Source: Exiguobacterium sp. FSL W8-0210
GTDB lineage: Bacteria > Bacillota > Bacilli > Exiguobacteriales > Exiguobacteriaceae
NCBI RefSeq assembly: GCF_038006045.1
Contig: NZ_JBBOUK010000001.1
Span: 1,901,001 to 1,965,000, forward strand
Reading direction: 5' to 3'
DNA: 64,000 bases
Shown: in pieces, positions 47,490 to 57,154 of the stretch
How the letters are laid out: each line of letters opens with the position of its first letter
Position numbering within the stretch: position 1 is the first letter of the stretch
Notes under the pieces: generated by a model
The model's input: only the letters and a program-made list of their open reading frames with translations
What the model was told of the DNA's origin: nothing
The model's database searches: none
Translations under genes and position numbers: made by a program

Positions 47490-48221
47490 TTACATCGTCA
47501 TGCCGCCATCGACGGCAAGAGTTTGTCCTGTGATGTATCGTGCTTCATCTGAAGCGATGAAACTGACGAGTGAAGCAATATCGTCGGTTTGACCGAAGCG
47601 TTTCAACGGAATTTGCCCGAGTGACAGGTTCCGCTGTTCTTCTGTCAATTCGTCCGTCATGTCCGTCTCGATGAATCCTGGACAGATGGCATTGACTGTG
47701 ACGCCTTTACTAGCGAGTTCACGTGCGACGGATTTCGTCAGCCCGATCAGACCCGCTTTCGCTGCGACATAGTTCGCTTGCCCTGGATTTCCGGAAATAC
47801 CGACGACTGATGCGATGTTGATGATACGACCGCTTGTTTTTAACAACGGACGTGTCGCAGCTTGCGTGACGAGAAACGCCCCTTTCAGGTTCGTATCGAT
47901 GACAGCATCGAAATCCGCTTCCTTCATACGCATCAGCAAACCATCACGCGTGATGCCGGCATTATTGACGACACAATCCAGTTGACCGAATGTGTCGATC
48001 GTCTGTTTGATCATCTGTTTGACAGCATCTGCTTCAGCGACATTCGCTTGAATCGCGAGTGCCTCTCCGCCTGCTTCCTTGATTTCACGGACGACAGCTT
48101 CCGCCTTGTCCGTGCTTCCTGCATAGTTGACGACGACACGGAAACCATCTGTTGCCAATCGCTTCGCGATGGCAGCTCCGATGCCGCGTGACGCGCCAGT
48201 GACGAGTGCTACTTTACTCAA
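47490..48221 (-). CDS. fabG: 3-oxoacyl-ACP reductase FabG
   Basis: NADPH-dependent step of fatty acid elongation. The 243-residue short-chain dehydrogenase has [27 protein letters not shown] and the catalytic Tyr-x-x-x-Lys in NYVAAKAG. The start overlaps the fabD stop by 4 bases. Confidence 0.97.
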   Translation of the reverse strand: MSKVALVTGASRGIGAAIAKRLATDGFRVVVNYAGSTDKAEAVVREIKEAGGEALAIQANVAEADAVKQMIKQTIDTFGQLDCVVNNAGITRDGLLMRMKEADFDAVIDTNLKGAFLVTQAATRPLLKTSGRIINIASVVGISGNPGQANYVAAKAGLIGLTKSVARELASKGVTVNAICPGFIETDMTDELTEEQRNLSLGQIPLKRFGQTDDIASLVSFIASDEARYITGQTLAVDGGMTM

Positions 48222-49138
48222 CGAATTCCCTCCGCTTCCAACTGCTCAAGTGTCGTGATGCTGATGATTTTCGCATCTTTTTTGATTCTTTTCACGAGAC
48301 CGCTCAACGGAGATGATGGACCAAACTCAATGAATGTATCCGCACCTTCTTCGATCAGACGCTCAACGCATGATTCGAATCGAACCGGTGAGTAGAGCTG
48401 CTGAACGAGCAAACGAATCAATTCGTCTGGTTGATCATGGAACGCACTGTCGACGTTCGAGATGAATTTCGTCTTCGCCGCTTCAAACGGTGACGAGACG
48501 AGAATGTCTTCGAATCGTGGTGCGAATGGTGTCATGAGTGACGAATGGAATGCACCTGAAACATCAAGCGGTAAGACACGTTTTGCTCCGAGCTCTTTTA
48601 ACTTCGCTGTAGCGGATTCGACCGCTGCGATTTGTCCGGAGATGACGAATTGCCCGGGACAGTTGTAGTTGGCGATTTGAACGATTTCTCCCGTCGCCGC
48701 AATCGATTCGACCGCGTGATGGGCTGCCTCGACATCATTCATGCCGATGACCGCCGCCATCGTTCCACCCGTGACTTGATTCATGAGCTTTCCGCGTTCG
48801 CGGACGAGATAGACGGCTTCAGACGGTGTGATGACAGAAGCTGCGACGAGCGCGCTATATTCTCCAACACTGTGTCCGAGTACGAAATCAGGTGTATGTC
48901 CTTGTGCTGCGTACTGCTGTGCGAGTAATGCACTGTGTGCGACGATGGCTGGTTGAGCAATATCTGTCGCTTTCAATTCATCCTTCGTCCCTGTCGTCAT
49001 CAGCGTCGTCAGATCCAGACCAATTCGCGTTCCGAGGTCAGCGAGTGCTTGGCGTGTCTCGTCTTGCGTAATGAGCGTTTGTCCCATTCCAGGCGTCTGT
49101 GACCCTTGTCCCGGAAACATCCAAACTGTTTTCCCCAT
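48218..49138 (-). CDS. fabD: Malonyl-CoA:ACP transacylase FabD
   Basis: Loads malonyl groups on ACP. The 306-residue protein has the N-terminal [13 protein letters not shown] and the nucleophile Ser in [14 protein letters not shown], with the catalytic His in the SGAFHSSLM stretch. It lies between plsX and fabG. Confidence 0.97.
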   Translation of the reverse strand: MGKTVWMFPGQGSQTPGMGQTLITQDETRQALADLGTRIGLDLTTLMTTGTKDELKATDIAQPAIVAHSALLAQQYAAQGHTPDFVLGHSVGEYSALVAASVITPSEAVYLVRERGKLMNQVTGGTMAAVIGMNDVEAAHHAVESIAATGEIVQIANYNCPGQFVISGQIAAVESATAKLKELGAKRVLPLDVSGAFHSSLMTPFAPRFEDILVSSPFEAAKTKFISNVDSAFHDQPDELIRLLVQQLYSPVRFESCVERLIEEGADTFIEFGPSSPLSGLVKRIKKDAKIISITTLEQLEAEGIR

Positions 49139-49154
49139 CTCGTCTCACTCCTTC

Positions 49155-50150
49155 TTAACGTGCTTCATTTGCCTTCGCTTGAACGATTTTGGCAACGACT
49201 TCTTGTTCGACCATCTTCTCAGCTTGAACGAGCGCTCGGCTGAATGCGTAGGCATTACTTGAACCATGCGCCTTAATGACCGGAGCCGCTATGCCGAATA
49301 GTCCGGCACCGCCATATTCTTCATAAGCAAGCAACTGCTTCATTTTTTTCAACTTCGGTTTTAGTACGAGAGCGGCGAGCTTTGATGTCCAAGAGCTCAT
49401 GAATTGTTCTTTCATGACACCCATGATCATACTGGCAGCCCCTTCTGTACTCTTAAGTAACGTATTGCCGGCAAAACCTTCCGTGACGATGACATCGACG
49501 TCACCGCTCATCGCTTCTCTCGCCTCGACGTTCCCAACGAAATGAATCGGTGCTGTCTCAAGTAGCGGATACGTTTCCTTCGTCAGTGCATTCCCTTTAC
49601 CGGCTTCTGATCCGATATTCAGGAGTCCGACTTTTGGACGTGTGATGCCGCGAACTTGTTCTGCGTAGACAGACCCCATGATGGCATAATCGAGCAAATG
49701 CTCTGCCTTCGCATCCGGGTTGGCGCCAACATCTAAGATGACGACACCTTTCCCATTACGTGTCGGGAAAGTCGGGGCAAGTGCAGGACGGTCAACTCCT
49801 TCGATTCGACCGATGACGAACAATCCGGCAGTCATGAGCGCTCCCGTGTTGCCTGCTGAAATCAAGGCATCTGCCTCTCCTGATTTCACCAGGTTTGCAG
49901 CCACAACGAGTGAGCTATCTTTCTTGCGGCGAATCGCACGTACCGGTTCATCTTCTCCGGTGATGACGGATGCCGCGTGGACGATCGTCACGCGCGGATC
50001 CTCGATTGTGTATGAGCGTAATTTCAACTCATCTCCGACTAGTCGGATATCGATGTTTTCGTTTGGACGTTCTGCCAAATAGGCAACGACCCCTTCTACG
50101 ATGGCACGGGGTGCGTGGTCGCCCCCCATAGCGTCAACTGCTAAAATCAT
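49155..50150 (-). CDS. plsX: Phosphate acyltransferase PlsX
   Basis: Makes acyl-phosphate from acyl-ACP for phospholipid synthesis. The 331-residue protein begins with the family motif [20 protein letters not shown] and contains [12 protein letters not shown] and [12 protein letters not shown]. The start overlaps the fapR stop by 4 bases. Confidence 0.97.
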   Translation of the reverse strand: MILAVDAMGGDHAPRAIVEGVVAYLAERPNENIDIRLVGDELKLRSYTIEDPRVTIVHAASVITGEDEPVRAIRRKKDSSLVVAANLVKSGEADALISAGNTGALMTAGLFVIGRIEGVDRPALAPTFPTRNGKGVVILDVGANPDAKAEHLLDYAIMGSVYAEQVRGITRPKVGLLNIGSEAGKGNALTKETYPLLETAPIHFVGNVEAREAMSGDVDVIVTEGFAGNTLLKSTEGAASMIMGVMKEQFMSSWTSKLAALVLKPKLKKMKQLLAYEEYGGAGLFGIAAPVIKAHGSSNAYAFSRALVQAEKMVEQEVVAKIVQAKANEAR

Positions 50151-50716
50151 TTCGATTCCTCCTTACTACTTCGATACACCGTGAACTCACCGATGAAGAC
50201 ACATTCTTCACCGACATAACTCTCCACCGTGATGTCAGAACGACCATCTTGACGATGGGAACTGACGAATGCTTTCGCAACGACGCGTTCTCCGACGTGA
50301 ACGGAGCGTGTGAACTGAACGTTCGCACGTGTCGTCAATGCGAGTTCATCGTCGATGAGCGCAATCGCAAGCGAGTTTGCCTGCGCGAACAAAATATGTC
50401 CGCGGGCGATCGCATTCCGACTAAACGCATGTTCCGGCAAAATCTCAAGGATAGAGATCGCAGATGTATCGAGTTTCAGGTCAATCATATCACCAATGAC
50501 TTCATTTTCAGTCAACGTACGCACATCATCCAGCCGTTCGGTCGCGACGTGTTTAATTCGCTCCCGTAATTCCGGAATCTTTAATTCCATCCGGTCGAGA
50601 CGAATCGTCTGGATACTGACACGGAATCGTGTCGCCAGCGCTTCATCCGTGATGAACGGATTTTGCTCGATCGTCTGTAATAATTCTTGTTGTCTCTCTT
50701 TTTTAGGTACCCGCAT
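50147..50716 (-). CDS. fapR: Fatty acid and phospholipid biosynthesis repressor FapR
   Basis: A malonyl-CoA-sensing repressor. The 189-residue protein has an N-terminal DeoR-like helix-turn-helix ([26 protein letters not shown]) and a hot-dog-fold effector domain ([22 protein letters not shown]). The start MRVPKKERQ has GGAGG seven bases upstream; the longer frame begins in the operator. It heads fapR-plsX-fabD-fabG. Confidence 0.96.
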   Translation of the reverse strand: MRVPKKERQQELLQTIEQNPFITDEALATRFRVSIQTIRLDRMELKIPELRERIKHVATERLDDVRTLTENEVIGDMIDLKLDTSAISILEILPEHAFSRNAIARGHILFAQANSLAIALIDDELALTTRANVQFTRSVHVGERVVAKAFVSSHRQDGRSDITVESYVGEECVFIGEFTVYRSSKEESK

Positions 50717-50746
50717 GTATGTTCCTCCCACAAGAAGGATGACCAC

Positions 50747-50767
50747 TGTTATTACCTGGTACTAACA
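50747..50767 (-). promoter_or_regulatory. FapR operator
   Basis: A 21-base imperfect palindrome, TGTTAGTACC and GGTAATAACA around a central A on the minus strand, with nine of ten positions paired. It contains the TTAGTACC half-site known from FapR operators. It lies just after the predicted -10 box, where FapR would block transcription of its own operon. Confidence 0.8.
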
Positions 50768-50769
50768 GT

Positions 50770-50798
50770 AGTATATATCCCTTGTTGTTCACTTTCAA
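50770..50798 (-). promoter_or_regulatory. Sigma-A promoter of fapR-plsX-fabD-fabG
   Basis: On the minus strand TTGAAA (50793-50798) and TATACT (50770-50775) are spaced by 17 bases. The -35 box lies next to the recG stop codon and the FapR operator overlaps the start point. Confidence 0.75.
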
Positions 50799-50801
50799 GT
50801 A

Positions 50802-52832
50802 TTATTCGATTCTTTCTCCTTCAAGTAGCCCTTGTCTTTCGATATAGTCACGCAAGACATCGTATTCCGGCGCTTGCCAAAAGGCGTCCGATCGCAGTAA
50901 GCGGACTGCATCTTGTCGCGCAGTTTCCATGACTTGTATATCGAGCGCAGGATCAGTCAAGACGAAGCGCGGTAATCCACTTTGTTCGGTACCGAAGAAA
51001 TTTCCGGCTCCGCGCAGTTTTAAATCCTTTTCCGCTAGCTTGAAGCCATCGTTCGTCTCCGTCATTGTCTTGATCCGTTCTTTTCCCGTATCGGAAGAGG
51101 GATCGGCGATTAGAATACAGTAAGACTGGGCATCGCCTCGACCGACGCGCCCTCTTAATTGGTGTAACTGCGCAAGACCAAAGCGTTCTGCATCATGAAT
51201 GACAATGATCGACGCGTTCGGAACGTTCACGCCGACCTCGACGACCGTCGTTGAAACAAGGATTTGAACAGTATTCTCCTTAAACGCCTGCATAACCTCG
51301 TCTTTTTCTGAAGAAGTCAAGCGCCCATGCATCAAACCGACATGATAGGGCTTGAACCGCTCGGTCAATGTCGCATGTAATTCGATCGCATTTTGAACTT
51401 CGAGTGATTCGGATTCCTCGATCAATGGCGTGATGACGTAGGCTTGTCGACCTTGCGACAATTCTTTCTCGACGAACCCGAAAACACGTTCCATCTGTTG
51501 CGGTTTCGCCCAGTAGGTCTCGATTTCCTTTCGTCCCGCCGGCATCTCATCGATGATCGAAACATCCATATCTCCAAAGACCGATATCGCAAGCGTACGC
51601 GGAATCGGTGTCGCTGTCATATATAATACATCTGCCTGTTCAGCTTTCGCGCGCAACCGCTTCCGTTGTTCGACACCGAAGCGATGTTGTTCATCGGTGA
51701 TGACGAGGTGCAATGCCTTGAACTGGACAGTGTCTTGAATCAGCGCATGTGTTCCGACCAAGACGTCGATCTCTCCTGTCGCGAGGGCTTCGAGCAAGTG
51801 TGCACGCGCTTTCCCTTTAACGGAACTCGTCAGTAGACCGACTCGGATCCCAAGTGGTTCAAGCAATGGGGCGAGCGACGCTGCATGCTGTTCCGCTAAA
51901 ATTTCGGTCGGCACCATCAAGGCGCCTTGTTTTCCGGCACGAACCGTCGCGAACAAGGCGATGGCAGCGATGACGGTCTTCCCGCTTCCGACATCCCCTT
52001 GCAGCAACCGATTCATTCGTTCGCCTCGACCGATGTCGTCTAGAATCTCTTTTGTCACACGTTGCTGTGCACCTGTCAGCGGAAACGGCAGGCTCTTGAT
52101 GAAATTGGCAATATCCGTTTCATGAAGGGGAAGAGCAATCCCTCGACCTTTCCGTCGTCCAAGACGTAACGCCTGTAATTTCAGCTGGAAATAGAGGCAC
52201 TCCTCGTAGACATAACTGCGACGAGCAGCCGTTAACTCTTGTCGATTCGTTGGGAAATGAAGCGACTTCAACATCGTCATCCGGTCTTGCAACCGATACG
52301 TCTTCCGGATGCTATCCGGGATTCGTTCAGCTAATGCCTCAGTCTCCTTGAACGCCAAGTCGACGACGCGTCGAAACGTCTTCATCCGCATGTCACCCCG
52401 GAGCGAGTAAACGGGTGTCAATTCGCCTTCGATTGCCCCGAATTGCAATTCCGTCGCAGAGATCGTCATCCGGTGTAAATCCCACTTGCCACTGACCGTC
52501 ACTTCTGCTCCGAGTTGCAATTGGTCTTTGTAGAATGCCCGGTTGAACATCGTTACGGTCACACTATACCGTTCTTCAACGAGCAGACGGAACGTTAAAC
52601 GATTCTTTCCTTTGCCGTAATAGCGCACAAGTGGTTCAGACTGGACTCGACCCGTGAACTTGACTTTATCCTCATGGATTGCTTCCGTTAGACTTCCCGT
52701 CACGAAGTCGTCATAACGAAACGGGACGTGCTCGAGCACGTCCGCAACGGTGAGAATATTCATCTCTTCTAGTTTTTTCGCTAAATCCCGTCCGACACCT
52801 TTTAATGTCTTGACGTCACGTGATGGATTCAT
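50802..52832 (-). CDS. recG: ATP-dependent DNA helicase RecG
   Basis: Remodels stalled replication forks. The 676-residue protein has an N-terminal wedge domain, Walker A GDVGSGKTVIAA, DEQHRFGVEQR in place of DEAD, and LRGRVGRGDAQSYC near the end. The start at MNPSRDVKTLKGVG has GGAGAG upstream and overlaps sdaAA by 17 bases; the longer frame has no site. Confidence 0.96.
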   Translation of the reverse strand: MNPSRDVKTLKGVGRDLAKKLEEMNILTVADVLEHVPFRYDDFVTGSLTEAIHEDKVKFTGRVQSEPLVRYYGKGKNRLTFRLLVEERYSVTVTMFNRAFYKDQLQLGAEVTVSGKWDLHRMTISATELQFGAIEGELTPVYSLRGDMRMKTFRRVVDLAFKETEALAERIPDSIRKTYRLQDRMTMLKSLHFPTNRQELTAARRSYVYEECLYFQLKLQALRLGRRKGRGIALPLHETDIANFIKSLPFPLTGAQQRVTKEILDDIGRGERMNRLLQGDVGSGKTVIAAIALFATVRAGKQGALMVPTEILAEQHAASLAPLLEPLGIRVGLLTSSVKGKARAHLLEALATGEIDVLVGTHALIQDTVQFKALHLVITDEQHRFGVEQRKRLRAKAEQADVLYMTATPIPRTLAISVFGDMDVSIIDEMPAGRKEIETYWAKPQQMERVFGFVEKELSQGRQAYVITPLIEESESLEVQNAIELHATLTERFKPYHVGLMHGRLTSSEKDEVMQAFKENTVQILVSTTVVEVGVNVPNASIIVIHDAERFGLAQLHQLRGRVGRGDAQSYCILIADPSSDTGKERIKTMTETNDGFKLAEKDLKLRGAGNFFGTEQSGLPRFVLTDPALDIQVMETARQDAVRLLRSDAFWQAPEYDVLRDYIERQGLLEGERIE

Positions 52833-53712
52833 TCGATAACTCTCCGAAGATTTTCGCTTCGAGCCAGCGACCCGTCGGCGTATTCGCGAGTCCACCTTTT
52901 GCTGTCTCGCGAAGCGCAGACGGCATCATCTGACCAATCTCATGCATGGCTGAGATGACTTCATCACACGGAATCCGTGACGTGATTCCAGCGAGTGCCA
53001 TGTCGGCAGCGACAACAGCATTCGCCCCGCCCATCGCATTGCGTTTCACGCATGGCACTTCGACGAGTCCTGCAACAGGATCACAGACGAGTCCAAGCAT
53101 GTTCTTCAGCGCGATCGCAAAAGCATGCGCTGACTGATCCGGTGTTCCGCCCGCCATCTCAACGATGGCAGCAGCTGCCATCGCTGTTGCTGACCCGACT
53201 TCTGCTTGACAGCCACCAGCCGCTCCGGAAATCGATGCATTGTTCGCGACGACGAAGCCGAACGCACCGGATGTGAACAAGAAGCGTAACATCTGCTCAC
53301 GCGTTGGGTTTAACCGATCTTTGACAGCAAATAGTGTACCTGGTACGACGCCGGCACTCCCTGCCGTTGGTGTCGCACAAATTTTTCCCATCGCAGCATT
53401 GACTTCATTCGTTCCGATTGCCTTACTAACGGCGTCCAGTAATAAATCACCGGATAATCCTTTACCCGAAGCACGGTACCGTTGAAGCAAGACAGCATCC
53501 CCACCGGTCAGTCCTGTCACCGACTGGACACCGTCACCATCAAGTGAACGAGCGACTGCTTCTTCCATCACTTGTAGGTTTCGTTCCATCATCGCATAGA
53601 CTTCATCTCGCTCTAAATGACGAACCGTCATCTCTTGCTCGATCATGACTTCCGAAATCGGAATATTTCGTTCCGTCGCGATGGCGACGAGTTCTTTTAC
53701 GGATTTAAACAT
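52816..53712 (-). CDS. sdaAA: L-serine dehydratase alpha subunit
   Basis: Catalytic alpha chain of the iron-sulfur serine dehydratase, 298 residues. The conserved CATPTAGSAGVVPG, GAAGGCQAEVGSA and LGLVCDPVAGLVEVPCVKRN segments carry the cysteines for the cluster. It lies 4 bases after sdaAB. Confidence 0.96.
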   Translation of the reverse strand: MFKSVKELVAIATERNIPISEVMIEQEMTVRHLERDEVYAMMERNLQVMEEAVARSLDGDGVQSVTGLTGGDAVLLQRYRASGKGLSGDLLLDAVSKAIGTNEVNAAMGKICATPTAGSAGVVPGTLFAVKDRLNPTREQMLRFLFTSGAFGFVVANNASISGAAGGCQAEVGSATAMAAAAIVEMAGGTPDQSAHAFAIALKNMLGLVCDPVAGLVEVPCVKRNAMGGANAVVAADMALAGITSRIPCDEVISAMHEIGQMMPSALRETAKGGLANTPTGRWLEAKIFGELSNESIT

Positions 53713-53716
53713 GTCT

Positions 53717-54379
53717 TCACTCTCCCATCATGACGGCACGCTCGACTTGAGGTAACCGATCGATTTCTTCCAACACTTCTGCCGTTATCCGGTCATCAAT
53801 CTCAATTGCCATAAGTGCTTGTTTTCCTTTTTCATGCCGTGACACTTCCATATGCCCGATATTGATTTCGTAATCAGCCAAAATGCTCGTCACGGCTGCG
53901 ATCGCACCAAAGCGGTCATGGTGCAAGACGACGAGTGCCGGTCCCCCACCGGACAAACGAAGCGGTACACCATTTAATTCTGTGATTTCAATCGTTCCCC
54001 CACCAATTGAAATACCAACCAATTCAAACTCTTCTACTCCATTCGTCAAATGGACACGAGCCGTATTCGGATGATCCGTCAACGCTTCACTCGTCTCGAA
54101 ATGAATCTCAATCCCTTTCGACTTCGCGATATCGATCGATTGTGGAATCCGGTCGTCAAACGTATCGTATCCGAGAACACCGCCGATGATGGCGACATCC
54201 GTTCCATGTCCACGATACGTATCCGCGAATGAACCGTAAAACGTGATGTGGATGACAGTAGGCGTTTCCCCGAATAATTTACCCGCCATCAATCCAATCC
54301 GTGCAGCCCCTGCTGTATGCGAGCTCGATGGACCAACCATGACTGGTCCGATGATGTCAAAGACGCTACGATATTTCAT
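53717..54379 (-). CDS. sdaAB: L-serine dehydratase beta subunit
   Basis: The 220-residue beta chain has the N-terminal SIDGPSSSHT-like motif (IIGPVMVGPSSSHTAGAARIG) and a C-terminal ACT domain with INIGHMEVSRHEKG. It is followed by sdaAA. Its probable promoter lies in the loop of the fakA terminator. Confidence 0.95.
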   Translation of the reverse strand: MKYRSVFDIIGPVMVGPSSSHTAGAARIGLMAGKLFGETPTVIHITFYGSFADTYRGHGTDVAIIGGVLGYDTFDDRIPQSIDIAKSKGIEIHFETSEALTDHPNTARVHLTNGVEEFELVGISIGGGTIEITELNGVPLRLSGGGPALVVLHHDRFGAIAAVTSILADYEINIGHMEVSRHEKGKQALMAIEIDDRITAEVLEEIDRLPQVERAVMMGE

Positions 54380-54408
54380 TTCTTTTCCCCTCTCTATGAA
54401 ACAAACGA

Positions 54409-54441
54409 AATCCCACCTCTATTATCGCAGATGGTGGGATT
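54409..54441 (-). terminator. Terminator after fakA
   Basis: AATCCCACC and GGTGGGATT pair around a 15-base loop, followed on the minus strand by TCGTTTGTTT. The large loop holds the -10 box of the sdaAB promoter. Confidence 0.65.
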
Positions 54442-54449
54442 CGTGAAAA
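54421..54449 (-). promoter_or_regulatory. Candidate promoter of sdaAB-sdaAA nested in the fakA terminator
   Basis: On the minus strand TTTTCA (54444-54449) and GATAAT (54421-54426) are spaced by 17 bases. TGC directly before GATAAT makes an extended -10 element. The box lies in the loop of the hairpin that ends fakA. Confidence 0.55.
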
Positions 54450-54479
54450 GGCTAGTCGCCCTTTTTCAGTATGATGGTT

Positions 54480-56153
54480 TTATTCGACGCTTAAAATGTA
54501 CGAATAAAGTGGTTGTTTGCCGTCGTGGACTTCCACTTCAGCATCCGGATTGACCGATTCGATGTACGCGACGAGTGCGTCAACTTCTTCTGTTGAGACG
54601 CCTTCACCGTAAAGAACCGTGATGATTTCGTCGTCCTCAGTGACGAGTGTATCGACGAGTTTCTTGACTGCACCAAGACTTGAAGCGTCCGTAGCGACGA
54701 TTTGTTTTTCAGCAATCGCCATATGGTCGTCCTTCTTGATTTCTACACCATCGATGTTCGTATCACGTACGGCATATGTGACTTGTCCCGACTTAACTGC
54801 TGCAATCGCATCTGCCATGTGCGCTTCGTTCTCTTCGACAGTCGCTTCTGGATTATAGACGATTGTTGCTGCTAAACCTTGTGGAACTGTTTTTGATTTC
54901 ACGACCGTCACACCACAATTCGCAACAGATGCTGCTTGTTCAGCGGCCATGATGATGTTTGAGTTGTTTGGATAGACATAAACGTGTTCAGCGTGTGCAT
55001 CCTCGATCGCCTTAACGATATCTTCAGTCGACGGGTTCATCGTTTGTCCGCCTTCGATGACGACACTGACACCGAGTGATTTAAAGAGTTCGCTGATTCC
55101 TTCACCCATTGCGACTGTCACGAGGGCTGCTTTCGCTTTTGCCTTCGGTGCAGCGACTGGAGTGACTTGGTTCGCACCTTCTTCTTCAAGGATCGTCGAG
55201 TGTTGTTGACGCATGTTTTCAATCTTAACAGCGACGAGTTCACCGAAACGTTGTCCTTTTGTGATGACTTCTCCTGGTGTTTCAACGTGGACGTGAACTT
55301 TAAGGAGTTCTTCATCCGCTACGACGAGCAATGAATCACCGAATTCCGCTAATTCGTTACGGAAGTCTTCTTCGCTGAATGGTGCATTCGCAAGCTTGTC
55401 ATCTTGGAAACGAACCATGATTTCCGTACAGTAACCGTAATGGATTTCTTCTGTCGACATGAAGCTTTGAGCCGTTTTATGATGCTCTGCTTCGACGAGT
55501 GCTTCCATGACAGGCGCATGCGGTTTGTCGAGTTCTTTTCCTTCGAGTGTTGCGAGGAATCCTTCATAGATACAGACGAGACCTTGACCACCAGAGTCAA
55601 CGACGCCGACTTCTTTTAATACCGGAAGAAGTTCTGGTGTACCGTCGAGCGATACTTTCGAAGCTTCGACGAGTTGACGCATCAACTCTAAGAAATCCGT
55701 CGTCGTCTCAGATTGTGCGATAGCAGCGACAGCTGTTTCACGGGCAACCGTCAAGATTGTTCCTTCAACCGGTTTCATGACTGCTTTGTATGCTGTATCG
55801 ACACCTTTTTGTAACGCATCTGCGAATTCCTTCGTATCAATCGTTGTTTTGCCTTCGATTGATTTCGAGAATCCACGGAACAATTGACTTAAGATGACGC
55901 CAGAGTTTCCGCGCGCCCCCATCAATAATCCACGTGCGAAGACGTTCGCGACTTCCGATACAGAATCCGAAGTTGATTTACCTGCTTCTTTTGCACCTGA
56001 AGTCATCGTCAAATTCATGTTCGTTCCCGTATCACCATCTGGCACAGGGAAGACGTTCAATGAATCGACGAAATCTGCATTTTGATAGAGATTCGCCGCG
56101 CCATTTTGAATCATCTTGACTAACTGCGCTCCTGTTAAACGATCTACACTCAC
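54480..56153 (-). CDS. fakA: Fatty acid kinase FakA (YloV, DAK2 domain)
   Basis: Phosphorylates fatty acids bound to FakB, for use of exogenous fatty acids. The 557-residue protein has an N-terminal DhaL-like domain with FPVPDGDTGTNMNLT and RGNSGVILSQLFRGF, and a long C-terminal domain of the same family. The start was placed at a GTG (VSVDRLTG), eight bases after GGAGG; a longer frame from inside yloU has no site. Confidence 0.93.
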   Translation of the reverse strand: MSVDRLTGAQLVKMIQNGAANLYQNADFVDSLNVFPVPDGDTGTNMNLTMTSGAKEAGKSTSDSVSEVANVFARGLLMGARGNSGVILSQLFRGFSKSIEGKTTIDTKEFADALQKGVDTAYKAVMKPVEGTILTVARETAVAAIAQSETTTDFLELMRQLVEASKVSLDGTPELLPVLKEVGVVDSGGQGLVCIYEGFLATLEGKELDKPHAPVMEALVEAEHHKTAQSFMSTEEIHYGYCTEIMVRFQDDKLANAPFSEEDFRNELAEFGDSLLVVADEELLKVHVHVETPGEVITKGQRFGELVAVKIENMRQQHSTILEEEGANQVTPVAAPKAKAKAALVTVAMGEGISELFKSLGVSVVIEGGQTMNPSTEDIVKAIEDAHAEHVYVYPNNSNIIMAAEQAASVANCGVTVVKSKTVPQGLAATIVYNPEATVEENEAHMADAIAAVKSGQVTYAVRDTNIDGVEIKKDDHMAIAEKQIVATDASSLGAVKKLVDTLVTEDDEIITVLYGEGVSTEEVDALVAYIESVNPDAEVEVHDGKQPLYSYILSVE

Positions 56154-56178
56154 TAAAGTTTCCTCCTCTATTCCCGCC

Positions 56179-56541
56179 TTAGACATTCGTCAAGCGGACT
56201 CCTTGGACAAAGATGTTCACAGATGTCACGTCAAGACCTAGTGCCTGACTGAGCGTGTATTTCACGCGACTCTGTACGTTGTTCGCCACCTCTGAGATTT
56301 TCGTTCCATAGCTTACGATGATATGCATATCGATATGGACCTGCTCTGAAGCCTGTCGAACGATGACACCGCGTGCAAAGTTCTCACGTTTTAAGAGTTC
56401 AGCAAGACCATCCTTGATTTGAGACTGGGATGCCATACCAACGACACCAAAACATTCCATTGCTGCGCCGCCCGCAAGTTGCGCGACGACATCATTATCT
56501 ACATCAATCTTTCCATAGGTCGTTTTCATCTCGATCGCCAC
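56179..56541 (-). CDS. yloU: Asp23/Gls24 family envelope stress protein YloU
   Basis: A 120-residue Asp23/Gls24-family protein of unclear role, adjacent to fakA as in Bacillus. The core VVAQLAGGAAMECFGVVGMA and VHIDMHIIVSYGTKISEVA are typical. The GTG start (VAIEMKTTYG) has AAGGGGG eight bases upstream and matches the Bacillus start MAIEM. The longer frame lacks a site. Confidence 0.93.
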   Translation of the reverse strand: MAIEMKTTYGKIDVDNDVVAQLAGGAAMECFGVVGMASQSQIKDGLAELLKRENFARGVIVRQASEQVHIDMHIIVSYGTKISEVANNVQSRVKYTLSQALGLDVTSVNIFVQGVRLTNV

Positions 56542-56682
56542 CTGAGTAGCCCCCTTTGAATATTGTATTCTTCTCATAATTCTACTATAAGGACCTACTA
56601 TTGAAAAGTCGCCGTACTGACTATACAATGAATAAGTGAAAAATAGTAGCGGTCAATTGAACTTTTACCATCATCCTCATCC

Positions 56683-56712
56683 ATTATTTTAAATTTCGAG
56701 GTTGTCTGTCAA
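56683..56712 (-). promoter_or_regulatory. Possible promoter of yloU-fakA
   Basis: In the 283-base gap between the yloU and rpmB starts, the minus strand has a perfect TTGACA (56707-56712) followed after 18 bases by AATAAT (56683-56688). The -10 match is weak and the leader would be about 135 bases. A second candidate nearer the gene is TTTTCA with TAGAAT. The rest of the gap is A/T-rich. Confidence 0.4.
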
Positions 56713-56742
56713 GTTTTTTTCTTGTCAGCTACTTTTTTTATG

Positions 56743-56771
56743 TTGCAACCGCCCTGACACCATGCTAAGAT
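56743..56771 (+). promoter_or_regulatory. Sigma-A promoter of rpmB
   Basis: On the plus strand TTGCAA (56743-56748) and TAAGAT (56766-56771) are spaced by 17 bases, and TGC directly before the -10 box gives an extended element. Confidence 0.75.
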
Positions 56772-56824
56772 AGCAAAGTGTCTATTAGGACGAACGCAAA
56801 ACAACATAAAAGGAGGCGGAACGC

Positions 56825-57013
56825 ATGGCACGTAAATGCTACGTTACTGGGAAATCGCCAAAGTCGGGTAACAACCGTTCACACGCATTGAACAAAACAA
56901 AACGTACTTGGGGAGTCAACGTACAAAAAGTACGTATCCTCGTCGATGGTAAGCCGAAAAAGGTTTGGGTTTCAGCTCGAGCTCTTAAATCAGGTAAAGT
57001 CGAACGCGTATAA
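56825..57013 (+). CDS. rpmB: Ribosomal protein L28
   Basis: A 62-residue 50S protein starting [20 protein letters not shown] and containing [14 protein letters not shown]. Ribosome binding site AAAGGAGG. It is transcribed opposite to most genes in the window and has its own promoter and terminator, as in Bacillus. Confidence 0.97.
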   Translation: MARKCYVTGKSPKSGNNRSHALNKTKRTWGVNVQKVRILVDGKPKKVWVSARALKSGKVERV

Positions 57014-57022
57014 GGCGCAACC

Positions 57023-57054
57023 ACCGGATGGGAATCTTCCCTTCCGGTTTTTTT
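57023..57054 (+). terminator. Terminator after rpmB
   Basis: ACCGGATGGGA and TCCCTTCCGGT pair with one mismatch around ATCT, followed by seven T. Confidence 0.9.
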
Positions 57055-57084
57055 ATGCCCTCATTTATTTTTCTCATAAACTAA

Positions 57085-57113
57085 TTGTTGCTTTTATTGA
57101 AAACGCTTACAAT
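57085..57113 (+). promoter_or_regulatory. Permease promoter overlapped by a perfect CcpA (cre) site
   Basis: TTGTTG (57085-57090) and TACAAT (57108-57113) are spaced by 17 bases. TTGAAAACGCTTACA (57097-57111) fits the cre consensus WTGNAARCGNWWWCA at all 15 positions and covers the spacer and most of the -10 box. CcpA would block RNA polymerase when good carbon sources are present. Confidence 0.8.
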
Positions 57114-57154
57114 AAGGAACGTACTTTATTTTGTCAGAATTGGGGGAAGTCATC

